64,000 nt of DNA from Agapetus fuscipes (lineage: Eukaryota; Arthropoda; Insecta; Trichoptera; Glossosomatidae). The position numbers and the translations under genes were made by a program. Shown here in pieces: positions 31,198-42,010 of the stretch; the stretch's first letter is position 1, and each line of letters opens with the position of its first letter. The stretch covers positions 6,232,251 through 6,296,250 of the forward strand of contig OX637351.1 of assembly GCA_951799405.1 (NCBI GenBank), in the 5' to 3' direction. The notes beneath the pieces are model-generated. The model was not told the DNA's origin. It saw only the letters and a list, made by a program, of their open reading frames with translations, and did not search any database.

Positions 31198-31200
31198 CCA

Positions 31201-31382
31201 GTTGCTGTAAGGCTGGATGGATCTTTAGTGACCGACCTTTGGTAAAGGTTTATGAATTTTTTCAACCCAGCGAAGAGCACATTTAAAAATATAAATGGTA
31301 TTCTTTTTGTGCTCCGCCAGGATTCGAGCCCACAACCTTCCATTTACGAGTCACAAGTGTTAACCAGTAAACTACGGGCCGG
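31201..31382 (-). repeat. SINE-C, right part of the split copy
   Basis: Continues from 29674 with GTTGCTGTAAGGCTGG to the head ACCGGCCCGTAGTTTACTGG. The B box is GGGCTCGAATCC. Confidence 0.8.
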
Positions 31383-31740
31383 TAAATGAGATGCAGGAGG
31401 GAATATTTCTCATTTCTGCATTCCACTTCACGATTTTCTTTTTGAATAAAAAGGATAGATACTAGATAAGTAAATAAAATAAAAAATCCTACACAAACGA
31501 TTATAATATTTAAATGTTTTAAATACCTACCAGCCCGGGAGAATAGTGTGTGTGTAGTGTAGCTTGTTATCTATGGTCATCTGCGCCTGCGCAGGACGCG
31601 GCCATGCGCGCCATTTTAACATAAACGGCCATTTTGAGTTAATTGTCAGAGACCGCAGGGCATTACGAGCGATTGCGGTGAATTTCACGTAAAAACACAA
31701 AAAAACTTACGTTTAAAATTAAAAAATGTAGATATATTAG
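31383..31740. other. Unassigned; CpG-rich part at 31585-31690
   Basis: CTGCGCCTGCGCAGG and GCCATGCGCGCC resemble NRF-1-type GCGCatGCGC promoter motifs. They lie ~150 bp upstream of the RT fragment, so they may belong to a retroelement promoter or be chance. Confidence 0.3.
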
Positions 31741-31741
31741 C

Positions 31742-32150
31742 GTCATAGTCGCAGGCACTGGAGAGACGAATTGAAGCGATCGAGATGTGTCTCTACCGAA
31801 AAATGCTTCGGATCTCTTGGCGTGATCGAGTCACCAATGAAGAAGTCCTCCAACGAATGCGCACTACAAAGGAGCTCCTGCCTACCATTAAGCAGAGAAA
31901 ACTGATGTACTTCGGTCACATTTTGAGAAATGAGAAGTACCATCTCCTTCATCTTATCATACAGGGTAAGATTGATGGGAGAAGATCTCAGGGACGCCGA
32001 AGGACATCGTGGCTGAAAAACCTGCCACAGTGGTTCGGCAGAAGCACCATGTCCCTGTTTCGAGCCGCAGCATCTAAAGTTAAAATAGCCATAGAAGTGG
32101 CAGAAGTGGAGAAAACGTGCCAAGAAATTCCACTACATATGTTGCTAAGT
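31742..32150 (+). pseudogene. LINE reverse transcriptase C-terminal region
   Basis: Open frame with RRIEAIEMCLYRKMLRISW, RDRVTNEEVLQRM, KQRKLMYFGHILR and GRRSQGRRRTSWLKNLPQWF. This set is widespread at the C-terminus of arthropod endonuclease/reverse-transcriptase LINE proteins. The GH-x-LR and RR-x-SWL-x-NL blocks are intact. There is no RT catalytic core in the window, so it is 5'-truncated. No stop occurs for ~130 codons, indicating a relatively young copy. Confidence 0.85.
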
Positions 32151-32203
32151 AGAAAGGAAACGTCTGCGACTGGGGCAGATTTGCATTTGAACAGTTTGCT
32201 TAA

Positions 32204-32480
32204 TCACGTGGATTTTTTTAATAATTTAGAATCAGCATCTATGTATTCCATCAGTAAGTTTTCCAAACCCTCACGGCTATAACTTTTCAGTGATTTCTGA
32301 GCCTCCTTTGGTTTGTGCAAACACTTGGGAAAGTGTAGCTTCTCGGGAGGGCCTTCTGCCACTCGTATCTCACATAACTTTTGCATGCGAGTCCTGTGAC
32401 ACATCCCCGGATGGGATGGATATACAGGGCGTGGGTCAGTGGAGGGGAGACTGACCCTGAGAGAAGGTGTTGAGTAGGTT
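32204..32480 (-). pseudogene. Dispersed coding-like segment, unidentified
   Basis: The minus-strand frame continues a proline-rich stretch into HPGMCHRTRMQKLCEIRVAE and an HFPKCLHKPKEAQKSL region. The same reading is kept in an inverted copy at 48850-49070. The spaced cysteines loosely recall the C-terminal zinc-binding region of piggyBac-type transposases, but I am not sure. Conservation of the frame in two copies argues that it was once coding. Confidence 0.4.
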
Positions 32481-32894
32481 TTCCAATTTTTAAGCGGTTT
32501 TTTTTTGTGTTGTTAATACCACATTCGCCAATTCATGTATAAACAAATGCTAGCAGATTAATCGTCGCACGTTAATTGCCGGTGTGGAATTTTTAAACAC
32601 AACATTATATCAGTGTGAGCGTTCTTTGTCTGCTAGCACGCATGCGCGGCTGCTGTTGCTGCGGACAACAAATGACCGTTGCCAACTGTCGGTGACTGGG
32701 TACACTTGCAACAAACCGAATGGCGAAAACGCGCTTGCAACAAACTCTGTGTTCCAAATTTGAATTAAATGTAAAAAAAATTAAAATGTTTGAATTTTGG
32801 GGAATATATTCTTCTCGCGCTAAAGACAGTAGGTACAGAGCGTCATAATTCCAATAAAATATTTTGTAGTTAATTTAAAGATACACTAAAGTTC
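32481..32894. other. Unassigned sequence
   Basis: 32620-32660 is CpG-rich (GCACGCATGCGCGGC). TTGCAACAAAC-type words repeat at 32707 and 32737. No gene is seen. Confidence 0.35.
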
Positions 32895-32902
32895 ACCGTA
32901 CT

Positions 32903-34860
32903 ACGAGACGTTCGCGCCAGTAGGCTCTTGGCTGGGGAACCGGAAATACATGAATGGTGGTAAATTTAAATTGGCTGCAAGGCGGTAAATTTAAATTGGC
33001 TGCAGTTTGAAAATATTATTCTGAGTATTAAAATCATGATATTATATAGCCGTTATTATAATGGGGGTAAATTTAAATTTCTGGCAGTTTGAAAATATAA
33101 ATCTTAGTATTAAAATTATTAGGTATTATTGCAAAAATGTATTTCAAATTTAAATTAAATTAAAAATTATTTTCACTAAATTTTGTATTTTTAGTTAGGC
33201 TTTTGGTTGGGGAACCGGGAATATATAAATGGTGGTAAATTTAAATTGGCTGCAGTTTGAAAATCTTAATCTGAGTATTAAAATCATGTTATTATATAGC
33301 CTTTATTATAATGGCAGCAAATTTAAATTTGTGGCAGCTTAAAAATATAAATCTTAGTATTAAAATTATGTCATTAGGTATTATTGCAAACAAGTTTAAC
33401 TTTTAAAATAAGGGCTATTGAATCACGGGATTATAATACTAAAATTTAAAGATAACTGATTTATATTTTGAATTTAAATTTGCCGTCGTTATATATGGGC
33501 CATATAATCACATTTTTATTTATTTATTTAGAACAGGCCTGGCGGCCCGCGGTCATGTGTGATGAAAAATAAAAATGAAATATAATAAAAATAAAAATAG
33601 GGCGTCTATAACAGACGTAAATCTGGAAAACCAGTTAAGGTGTGTAACTTCAAATATTGAAATACCTAGATTTAGAAAAAATAAGTAGGCGAAAAGAATC
33701 TCAAATCTTGCACTGAAAGGAGAAGTCCTGATAATTGGTTTTATTTGTAATATTGTTTTGAAATGAAAAATTAAGAATTTTTTCCTCTATGAAGTTAAGG
33801 GTTAATTAATAATTTTCATTGTTAAAATATTTTTCTATTGTTGAATTTTTTTAATGTTGTTTACTACATAAATACATTTTTTGTTATTGGTTCAATGCGT
33901 GTTTTCTTTTCACATCTGGTTGTGGTTTCGTTTTTTTATATATATTTTTTTTGTAAAATGTTTGTATGTGTGGCCCTTGGGGAAATTTTAGGCCATCAAT
34001 GCGGCCCGGGGTGCAATTTGGGTTGGCCAGGCCTGATTTAGAACAATACAATAATGGATAGGATACTTAAGAATATAAAAAAATATGAAAATAAATAAAA
34101 TTACGTATTGCTCCAATTACATGTTGACATTAAAAGATACCAAGATTCTAAAATAATAAAATTAGTTTCACTCATAAAAATAAGTAAAGTAATAAATAAG
34201 ATACAAATAGGTAAAAATAGTTGTGCACATTTACCTTTACAATAAATAGATTGCAGAAACTCACACACACACATCCATTTACTCACAATAGTGATATATA
34301 TTTAATAGCTAAAAAAATACCAAATCTATTTAAAAAAAAAACAATTTAATTTAAATTTGAAAGACATTTTTGCAATAATACCTAATGACATAATTTTAAT
34401 ACTAAGATTTATATTTTCAAACTGCCACAAATTTAAATTTGCTGCCATTATAATAAAGGCTATACAATAACATGATTTTAATACTCAGATTAATATTTTC
34501 AAACTGCAGCCAATTTAAATTTACCACCATTTATATATTTCCGGTTCCCCAGCCAAAAGCCTAACTAAAAATACAAAATTTAGTGAAAATAAATTTTAAT
34601 TTAATTTAAATTTGAAGACATTTTTGCAATAATACCTAATAACATAATTTTAATACTAAGATTTATATTTTTAAACTGCCAGAAATTTAAATTTACCGCC
34701 ATTATAATAACGGCTATATAATATCATGATTTTAATACTCAGAATAATATTTTCAAACTGCAGCCAATTTAAATTTACCGCCTTGCAGCCAATTTAAATT
34801 TACCACCATTCATGTATTTCCGGTTTCCCAGCCAAGAGCCTACTGGCGCGAACGTCTCGT
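32903..34860. mobile_element. Foldback element, 1.96 kb, 8 bp target duplication
   Basis: The ends ACGAGACGTTCGCGCCAGTA and its inverse are flanked by ACCGTACT at 32895-32902 and 34861-34868. Arms of ~520 bp (32903-33390 and 34345-34860) are inverted copies. Each arm contains a ~300 bp internal direct duplication (GGTGGTAAATTTAAATTGGC repeated). The middle holds a separate element at 33534-34035. An 8 bp duplication fits hAT or P-type transposition. No transposase is present. Confidence 0.85.
33534..34035. mobile_element. hAT-type element, 502 bp, nested
   Basis: CAGGCCTGGC ... GCCAGGCCTG-like ends (CAGGCCTGGCGGCC and GGTTGGCCAGGCCTG) are flanked by ATTTAGAA at 33526-33533 and 34036-34043. 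It has no transposase. It lies within the loop of the foldback, so it arrived later. Confidence 0.8.
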
Positions 34861-35035
34861 ACCGTACTGCATTTAGCATTACCGCCAACTGTATAGGATC
34901 ACAGTGCTGTGAACTAGAAAAAAATCCCTGATTATAGGGAATCCATTTTTTATTTACTACGGGTGTCTTGAAAAATGATAAACATGAGGCTGACTACTTT
35001 ACCTGTGACAATAAATAGGATCCACTTATCATTTA

Positions 35036-35254
35036 AAGGTTAGTATGTGGCTGACCGACCATGCTTTAGAAAATGGTTCACTTAGGTGAGGGTCAGCAAG
35101 AGTTGCAGGGCGTATGTTAGTTTGAGATTTGGGTTTAAATTGTAAGTCCACATGCGGCGTGTTTAAGCGCGAACTCATACGTGTCTACTTGTGAAAATGC
35201 ATATAATGAGAATCCTTAATGTTACATATCTTTGCAACTTAGATTAGATGAGAT
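35036..35254 (+). repeat. rep-A, internally deleted
   Basis: AAGGTTAGTATGTGGCTGACC to TTGCAACTTAGATTAGATGAG. The TTTGCCAATGTCACCCC block is missing. Confidence 0.75.
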
Positions 35255-35327
35255 CGGGAATCATTTTTTTATTTACTACGGTCTTACCTGTAAAAATAAA
35301 TAGTATCCACTTAAAAATAGATTCTAT

Positions 35328-35576
35328 CTATAATCTATAATCTAAGTTGCAAGGATATATTCATACAAAGCTCTCAGATGTATGCCCACAAACAAACACG
35401 TGTAGTTCGCTCTTACAAATGCTGATTGTGTACTTACAAATAAAATCCAAACCTCAAATGAACATAAGCCCTGCAACTCTTGCCGAAATTCCCTGAAACA
35501 GGGGTGACATTGGCAAAGTGAACCATTTTTTACAGTATGGGTGGTCAGCCTCATACCAACCTATAAGTCAAGGAAT
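35328..35576 (-). repeat. rep-A, full length
   Basis: TTCCTTGACTTATAGGTTGG to AACTTAGATTATAGATTATAGATAG on the minus strand. Close to the subtype at 53581-53838, with the longer ATTATAG repeat. Confidence 0.8.
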
Positions 35577-35642
35577 TCAATTCATAAAAAAAGAAAATTG
35601 TGTCAATAATTTAAATCTATACTAAATTAAAATCATGACTTA

Positions 35643-35878
35643 AATCTAAATCTAAGTTGCAAATATATGTATCATTTGAGATTCATATTAAATGCATTCC
35701 CGCAAGCAGACACGCATAATTTCGCGCTCACACATGCCGCATGTGGACCTACAACATAAAAAACCCAATCTCAAATGAACATAAGCCCTGCAACTCTTGC
35801 CGACCTTCATGACATTGGCAAAGTGAACCATTTTTTACAGTAGGGTGGTCAGCCGCATACCAACTTATAATCAAGGAA
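35643..35878 (-). repeat. rep-A, full length
   Basis: Lacks ~15 bp around CCCCTGTTTCAGGG, so the internal hairpin is lost. The 3' end is CTTAGATTTAGATTTAAG. Confidence 0.75.
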
Positions 35879-36185
35879 GGAATGTGAGATAAATAAACCC
35901 TTAAAATCGACACATTTAAAAAAGCCTACACGCCCTGGTTTCGTATTTCCATATTTTTTTAATAATTAATTTACTGATATGTCTGTTAACCTCATGACTT
36001 CCGTTTCCCTCCGGCAGCATAATAAAAATAACACGTTTTAAGTTAACAAATCACATAAAATAAGAGCGGAGTTATCGTGTGAATATATAAAACGTGGAAT
36101 ATAGGGTTATAAGTAGGGTTACCAAAGTGAACAAGAAATATAACAAATTACAATTTTAAAAATAAATTTAAAAAATGACGACTTT

Positions 36186-36250
36186 CCTAGACTTTTTGGT
36201 TGGTATGAGGCTGACCCCCCATGATGTAAAAACTTGGTTCACTTAGTCCA
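36186..36250 (+). repeat. rep-A, 5' scrap
   Basis: GACTTTTTGGTTGGTATGAGG to GGTTCACTTAG only. Confidence 0.55.
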
Positions 36251-36254
36251 TGTC

Positions 36255-36360
36255 TCAAATCTCTTCAGTTGAAATGGGGACATAAGAAGGCTGAGTAAAA
36301 CTTGCCGGTATTTTATTATGGGTTTAAAATAAACACTGAATAGGGAAAAAGTTTCCGTCC
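36255..36360 (-). repeat. SINE-B fragment
   Basis: Central part only (GAAATAAACACTGAATAGGG, CTTCAGTTGAAATGGGG on plus). Both boxes and the 3' end are missing. Confidence 0.6.
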
Positions 36361-36390
36361 TCTCTCACATCTGTAATGATCTTTAATGTG

Positions 36391-36820
36391 TGATCTAAGT
36401 TGCATACATGTTCACATTTGAGGCTCTCGTAAGTTCTCGCTCACGCATGCTATATGTAAACTTACAAAGTAAACCAAACCTCACATTGAAACATAAATTT
36501 TTCCAACTCCAGCCGCCCTTGCCTGAAACCGTGGTGACTGGTGGCATCGGCAAAACTGAACCGAGCTTTAAAAAGCACGAGGGGTCGCAGCCTCATACTA
36601 ATCTAATCTAATCTAAGTTGCAAACATATAATAACATTTCAAGTTCCTACTAAATGCATGCCCACAAACAGACACGCGTAAGCTACCGCTTACAAATGCT
36701 GCGTGTTTACTTACAATTCAAAAACCAAACCTCAAATGAACATAAGCCCAGCAACTTTTGCCGACCTTCCCTGCAACAGGGGCGACATTGGCAAAGTGAA
36801 ACCTTTTTTTATTCAGCATT
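36391..36820 (-). repeat. Two tandem rep-A copies
   Basis: A divergent copy (36391-36602) directly abuts a closer one (36603-36820). Both are on the minus strand, joined through a GATTAGATTAG run. The second is cut at its 5' side within the A-rich stretch. Confidence 0.7.
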
Positions 36821-36825
36821 GCTTG

Positions 36826-37078
36826 ACTTACACTTAGGTTGGTATGAAGCTGACCACCCATACTCCCATAAAAAAAAGTTCACTTTTCCAATGTCACCCC
36901 TGTTCCAGGGAACGACGGCAAAAGTTGTAGAGTTTATGTTCTTTTGAGGTTTCGATTTTAATTTCTTAGTACAGATTCAGCATTCGTAAGCGCGGACTTA
37001 CACGTGTTTGTTTGTGAGAATGCATATAATGTGAATCCTTAATGATACATATCTTTGCAACTTAGATTAGATTAGACT
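36826..37078 (+). repeat. rep-A, full length
   Basis: GCTTGACTTACACTTAGGTTGG to GCAACTTAGATTAGATTAGAC. Inverted relative to the preceding pair. Confidence 0.75.
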
Positions 37079-37086
37079 AGTCCCAA

Positions 37087-37200
37087 CCGCCAACATTACA
37101 GATCAACTGACATTTATTTCTGTCTTTACATACTTCTTTCATTTCATCCAGAGTCATAACCTTCTCCATGCAAGCTCTCCTTTTATTATGACTCTGGACA
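37087..37200 (-). pseudogene. RTE 3' scrap
   Basis: Equivalent to SHN-KRRA-C and TLDEMKEV codons of 52985-53470 on the minus strand. It joins rep-A at 37198 without spacer. Confidence 0.65.
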
Positions 37201-37268
37201 TTGGCAAAGTGAAACATTTTTTTTCAGCGCGGATGGTCAGCCTCATACCAACCTATAAGTCAAGGAAT
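37198..37268 (-). repeat. rep-A, 5' part only
   Basis: TTCCTTGACTTATAGGTTGG to CACTTTGCC on the minus strand. Confidence 0.65.
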
Positions 37269-37624
37269 ACCAAGCAATTAATCAAGGAATCTGTTAAATG
37301 TGAAATATTAAAATTAAATAAATTAAGAGCCTGTTAGCTTGTAGTCGTACATTATATTTTAGGTTATAATAATGGCTAATTAAACGCCGGTAATGGGCAT
37401 GTGTGTGTTTTTGTAAAGTTGGTAATGCGCGGTTAGCCGGATGTGCGGCCGGACACCTCCGAATACATTTACAATTCATTATTTTAGTAGTTGATAATGG
37501 TACCGGGAACAAAGGCGCGGGGGTGACCACGCACTCAATCTCTAATCTGTCAAAAGAACTTGAAGAGGAACTCTCAGATCTATTGAAGGACTAATGGACT
37601 TAGTTTGAGGATGTTGAGGTAGAC
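37269..37624. other. Unassigned sequence
   Basis: No repeat family. Frames of 60-80 codons on both strands lack recognised motifs. Confidence 0.35.
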
Positions 37625-38670
37625 GGATACTATACCGCAAGTCACGGATACTATCTAGTATCTAGGAATGAACCAGTATCATGAAAAGGCGCTATACAAA
37701 TTCCATTTTCTTTTTTTTACCATGTACCTACCAAGTCACGGATACCATGTTCCAAGTCATGGGTTCCATGTAGATATCAAGTCACGGATACCATAAATCC
37801 AGGCACGGTTACCATGTACCAGTCACGGATAACGTATCCACAATCACAAATACCAGACACGTAAATACGAATACAGAAACTTTTTATGTATGTACATCAA
37901 AACGAAAGTTGTGGATATCAAATCACAAATAAAAAGAACAAAGTTACGGATACCATGTACCAAGTCACGGATACCATGTACAAAGTCACGGATACCATGT
38001 ACGAATTCACGGATACCATTTACCAAGTCACGGATACCATGTACCAAGTCACGGATACGAACTAACAAATCACGAATATCATGAATCAAGTCATGGATAC
38101 CAACATAAAATTTTCGAATACCATGAACCAAGTCAAGGATACCAACTAGCAAATCACGAATACCATGAATCAAGTCACGAATACCATGAACCAAGTCACG
38201 AATACCATGAATCAAGTCACGAATACCATGAACCAAGTCAAGGATACCAACTTACAATTCACGGAGACCATGAAAAAAGTCATGAATACCAACTTACAAT
38301 TCGCGAATATCATGAACCAAGTCATGGATACCAACTAACAAGTCACGAATACCATGAACCAAGTCATGGATACCAACTAACAAGTCACGAATACCATGAA
38401 CCAAGTTATGGATACCAGCTAACAAGTCACGAATACCATGAACCAAGTCATGAATACCAACTAACAATTCACGAAACCCATAAAACAAGTCACAGATATC
38501 ACGAAACGTCCGGAAGCTACAGCTCCCACAGACCACGGCCACAGATCCCGAAAAGCATCACTCCAGCATCATCAGCCGGCCGTGTAAGCCTAAAAATCTT
38601 ACCATGAAACAAGTCATGAATACCAACTTACAATTCAAGAATACCATGTACCAAGTCACGGATATCACTT
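37625..38670. repeat. 21 bp-based minisatellite (CAAGTCACGGATACCATGTAC)
   Basis: Dozens of imperfect copies, alternating GTCACGGATACCATG, GTCACGAATACCATG and ATACCAACTAACAA variants. A CR1/L2 3' scrap (GAAAAGGCGCTATACAAATT) lies at 37675-37703. FB-I sequence interrupts the array at 38498-38604. On the minus strand the 21 bp period gives long frames repeating HGIRDL(V/I) (38236-37844 and 38542-38294). Confidence 0.9.
38498..38604 (+). repeat. FB-I, right half
   Basis: CGAAACGTCCGGAAGC through CATCACTCCAGC to CAGCCGGCCGTGTAAGCC. It is embedded in the minisatellite. The left half is absent. Confidence 0.7.
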
Positions 38671-39025
38671 GCTTGACTTGAAACACCCGCGTCTTCGGCA
38701 TCCTCCTTACGTATCCATAATTAGCAGCGTTTCGTTCCGCAATTAGCGTTATATAAATTGATGAAAATGTAACTCGCAATGATATACGGCACTTTGTCTA
38801 AACATTACACTGCGTGGTACAATTTTTCCTTTTGTAATAACCATTCCGCGCCCATGCAATTACAATAAATTACAAAAATATATCCTATGTTGTATTTACA
38901 TTTAAATTGAATTTGTTTAAATAATTTACAACGTTTGGAATTGTAATTATTTATGTATACACACATACATTACAATTGCAAAACTTTATTGCTGCTATAA
39001 TTTTTAGTAGCCATTTTCCGGGATA
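38671..39025. other. Unassigned AT-rich sequence
   Basis: Nothing recognised. Confidence 0.4.
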
Positions 39026-39027
39026 AA

Positions 39028-39552
39028 AAAAACGCAACTAAGGTAGAGGAAGACCAAGAAAGGTATGGATGGACCAAATTTCTCTTGCCCGTGTTATCCC
39101 CGAAGGGATCGTATGTGGTGATTGGGGCCTTTTTTGTTTTCACGGGTAAGGGGGCCGGCCTCACATTAGGCACTTTAGTTGAAGTGGGGGCTTCCCAGCT
39201 CCCGATTGGGCTGGTTCTTGTTTCTTGTGAAGGCTGATTTAAGCATGCCGGTATTTATTTCATCTAATCTAATCTAAGTTGCAAAGATATGTTACATTGG
39301 AGATTCGCATTACATTCATTCTCACAACCAGACACATACAAGTTCGCGCTTGCACATGCCTCATGTGAACCTACAACATAAAAACCAAATCTCAAATGGA
39401 CGTACACCCTACAACTCTTGCCGTCCTTCCCTGAGACAGGGGTGACATTGGAAAAGTGAACCATTTTTACAGCATGTTTGAAATAAACACCGAAACGGGA
39501 TCCATTTTTGACACCCTCGGTGGGGATCGAACCCTTGCTCTCGGTATGGACT
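39028..39552 (-). repeat. SINE-B interrupted by rep-A and carrying an RTE scrap
   Basis: SINE-B (long form) spans 39028-39260 and 39477-39552. A 5'-truncated rep-A (minus, 39261-39476) sits between CCGGTATTTATTT and TTTGAAATAAACACC. Near the SINE 3' end, GTAGAGGAAGACCAAGAAAG (39045-39086, plus strand) is RTE GRGRPRK-x-W coding sequence replacing ~20 bp. The SINE head is lost after TACCGAGAGCAAGGG. Confidence 0.75.
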
Positions 39553-39654
39553 TTTTTTTACCTATAAGTCAAGGAATACAAGCAGTAAATATTGTACAGG
39601 ATTCCGGGATGAGGTCCTAATATCAATTCATCCGTCTTGGTGTTTCTCAAATGC

Positions 39655-39830
39655 TGGGGATTCTGGCTCTAAGCGCACAAGTCTTCTGGAATCGTTATTA
39701 GTTTGAGGTTAGAGAGATTGCAGACAAAGACAGTTCCTGATGATGCAGCACTTTTATTTCAGGAAGGTGCAAGTTTACAATTATGGTCTTGGTCGAATAT
39801 TCGACAAGAAAAAGAACAAAAATTACAACT
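39655..39830 (-). repeat. LTR-like fragment (related to 46484-46760)
   Basis: On the minus strand CTGAAATAAAAGTGCTGCATC, containing AATAAA, then TCTGCAATCTCTCTAACC. The match extends beyond the possible LTR end into AGAAGAC, so the boundary is uncertain. Confidence 0.35.
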
Positions 39831-39882
39831 AGAATTCATGTAGCTTAATGTAGCTTATAGCTTATTCATGTAGCTTAGTAGT

Positions 39883-40200
39883 GACCGGTCCGTAGTCCAA
39901 GTGGTAACGCTTCGGACTCGTGACTGGAAGGTTGTGGGTTCGAATCCCGGCGGAGCACAAAAAATATACCATTTATATTTTCAAATTTGCTCTTCGCTGG
40001 GTTGAAAAATTCATAAACCTTGACCAAAGGCCGGTCACTAAAGGTCCATCCAGCCTTACAGTAACTGGTTCTTGCTTGAGTATCGGCGCTTTGTAGCTAC
40101 GGCCAAGCTCGTCAACACCGCTGAGGCACTACAACAAGTGTCATAGACCCCTTGAGTCTCTGAAATATAGAGTCTCCCGCACAGTATTTCTTAAAAAAAT
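39883..40200 (+). repeat. SINE-C + tail-D, complete
   Basis: GACCGGTCCGTAGTCCAAGTGG, anticodon-loop-like ACTCGTGA and B box GGTTCGAATCC. Full body, tail-D and TTCTTAAAAAAAT end. This is the cleanest C+D unit in the window. Confidence 0.9.
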
Positions 40201-40348
40201 ATGCATATTTTTTTTCTATTCTAAAATCCCAAACAAATGAAAAACAAATTAACACTGTTTTTAGGGTTAAACAGTTAGTATAAAAAAACCAAACACAAAT
40301 CCGGTGTGAACCGTTGTGTACAAATTAACAGCGATCCCAAATTTTCTC

Positions 40349-40452
40349 CTACCGCCTCGACCTCACCTTTGTCTGGCTGGGAATCGAACCCGCACCGCCA
40401 ATTTGGCACTCCACTTGCGCGCCGCTAACCACTAGGCGCCGCGGGAGTCCGC
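40349..40452 (-). repeat. tRNA-like SINE head, another family
   Basis: Minus strand: GGCGCCTAGTGGTTAGCGGC (A box) and GCGGGTTCGATTCCCAGCC (B box) 45 bp apart. The distance is long for a tRNA gene and the acceptor ends do not pair, so a SINE head is likelier than a functional tRNA. Confidence 0.5.
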
Positions 40453-40967
40453 ATCTCTCTCCAATTCTAATCAGCAGCCATCTTGATTTCGCTTCTTTTT
40501 TCTTTGATACGTTGATGAAGATTGAATTAATGAGAGATGCCTCGAAATTACAACAGCTTCTCAATGTTTTTTTCATCTACATAACCGGTAAAATATACAT
40601 ATTCTATGTTGTAGCCGCCAAGAGAAGGAAGAGGTTACAGTTGTCAAACATTTACATGAAGTTTGTAGCAAAACACCATAGACAAAAATACAACTGTGTA
40701 ATCGGAAGGTTTGTTAAAGTCTTAACAGTTGGCTCCACACTTTTGGTGCGTGTGAGCTTCCGTTATCATTTAGATTGTACACATCTGGGAATTCGTATCA
40801 TTAGCGGCTCTTCAGCTAAACATAAGCTGTGTTTAGTTCAAATATTAGCACAGACACATACCTACACATCCGTGTGCAATGTGCGCATACATGCTGTACT
40901 AATGTAGAGTTTAGTCGTTCCGCACACTGTGGCATACACAACCTGGCGAAATCATTCAATGTACTCG
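40453..40967. other. Unassigned; one 131-codon plus frame
   Basis: The frame 40512-40907 is the longest here that is not explained by a repeat. Its product is basic, has one hydrophobic stretch (FFIYI-x-G-x-IYIFYVV) and no recognised motif. No splice or promoter support. Confidence 0.25.
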
Positions 40968-41280
40968 AAATTACAACTCTGTCGCCATTCCGCTAGGGGT
41001 GGCCAGAGCCTCTGCAGAGTTGCCTCCATTTTGTTCATATCCATCACCTTTTTCATGCATTTTCTTCTTTTACGCTCACTTTGTATATCCCATTCTTTCA
41101 CAATCTCCTCAATCTGATCACTCCATACTTTTCTCGGTCGTCCCTTCCCTCTTTTTCCTTTCACACTTTCTTTGTATATAAACTTTGTCAGTCTATCATC
41201 ATTCACTCTTTCTACATGCCCAAACCATCTCATCACATTCTTTTGTACCTTAACTTTCACATCCTCTTTCAAATTACACA
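40968..41280 (-). pseudogene. RTE-type LINE 3' fragment
   Basis: Open minus frame LKEDVKVKVQKNVMRWFGHV to RKRRKCMKKVMDM, then a ~40 bp deletion before the terminal TLQRLWPPLAEWRQ frame. Same subfamily as 4682-5880. Only one TGTAA unit is left at the 3' end. Confidence 0.8.
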
Positions 41281-42005
41281 ACAAACACATAAGTACAAAT
41301 TGTTACGTTTCATGGCATTTTGGACACTAGCTTCTGTCACTGCTTGAAACTTTTCACCGCTAAAAAAAAATATAGCATTGCATGAGCGTTGTGTGATACG
41401 CTTTGCCCGATGAAAGTGTACAAACGGAATGGGTATGAGGATGGGTTTGTGAAACTGCTTGAAACCTTTCATAATCTACCACACAATACCTGGAGAGCCC
41501 TCAACAGACTGGGGTGACAAGGTGCAAAACAAACCTTTAAAGGTGGGTCCTACTTTAGCGTGGACAGCAGAGGCGGTTACTATTAACGTGCATCCGTGCA
41601 GTGAGCTGCCTAGATTTTGTAATAATTTTAGCAAAAAAATGTATACACTTTTAACAAAAATATATCGTGTGGAAGATGTGTTAAAAGATCGCTGAAGTAA
41701 AAAATCAATAATAATTATACGAAACGCCTGATAAGCGCAAAGAACCGCCTCCATACATAATATTATGGTATAATTATTATACATGTCGTGCATATCGCTC
41801 AATGCACAGAGACCTTGAAATACTTCCATACATATTACGAAAAACTGTCGAATCCGTGGCTGTGAGGGAGAAAGCAGATCAATCATAGCTTCTGTAACGC
41901 GGTAGACAAAGATGGCAAACGCCTTGCTACGTGCAACACCCAAATATTATGAAATAGTCGACGTGTGTTGACATTATATGAACAATGAACAATGAAACCA
42001 TCATA
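41281..42005. other. Unassigned; minus frame of 155 codons
   Basis: 41943-41476 is open on the minus strand but unrecognised and composition-poor in typical coding signals. 41330-41450 resembles 54385-54510 (AGCATTGCATGAGCG, GGGTATGAGGATGGG), so a dispersed repeat covers part of it. Confidence 0.3.
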
Positions 42006-42010
42006 ATTTA

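Noticed and set aside
33838..34041. 67-codon frame in the nested hAT-type element
   Set aside because: Low-complexity hydrophobic product ending in the terminal inverted repeat; no transposase motif.
37844..38236. Gene encoding a heptad-repeat protein
   Set aside because: The frame follows from the 21 bp minisatellite; there are no start context, splice sites or flanking coding sequence. Kept only as a finding.
39883..39960. tRNA-Thr (CGT)-like gene at SINE-C heads
   Set aside because: An anticodon-loop-like CTCGTAA is visible in several heads, but all copies are followed by the SINE-C body and lack a proper acceptor stem.
41476..41943. 155-codon minus-strand gene
   Set aside because: No recognised domain, and part of the region resembles a dispersed repeat at 54385-54510.
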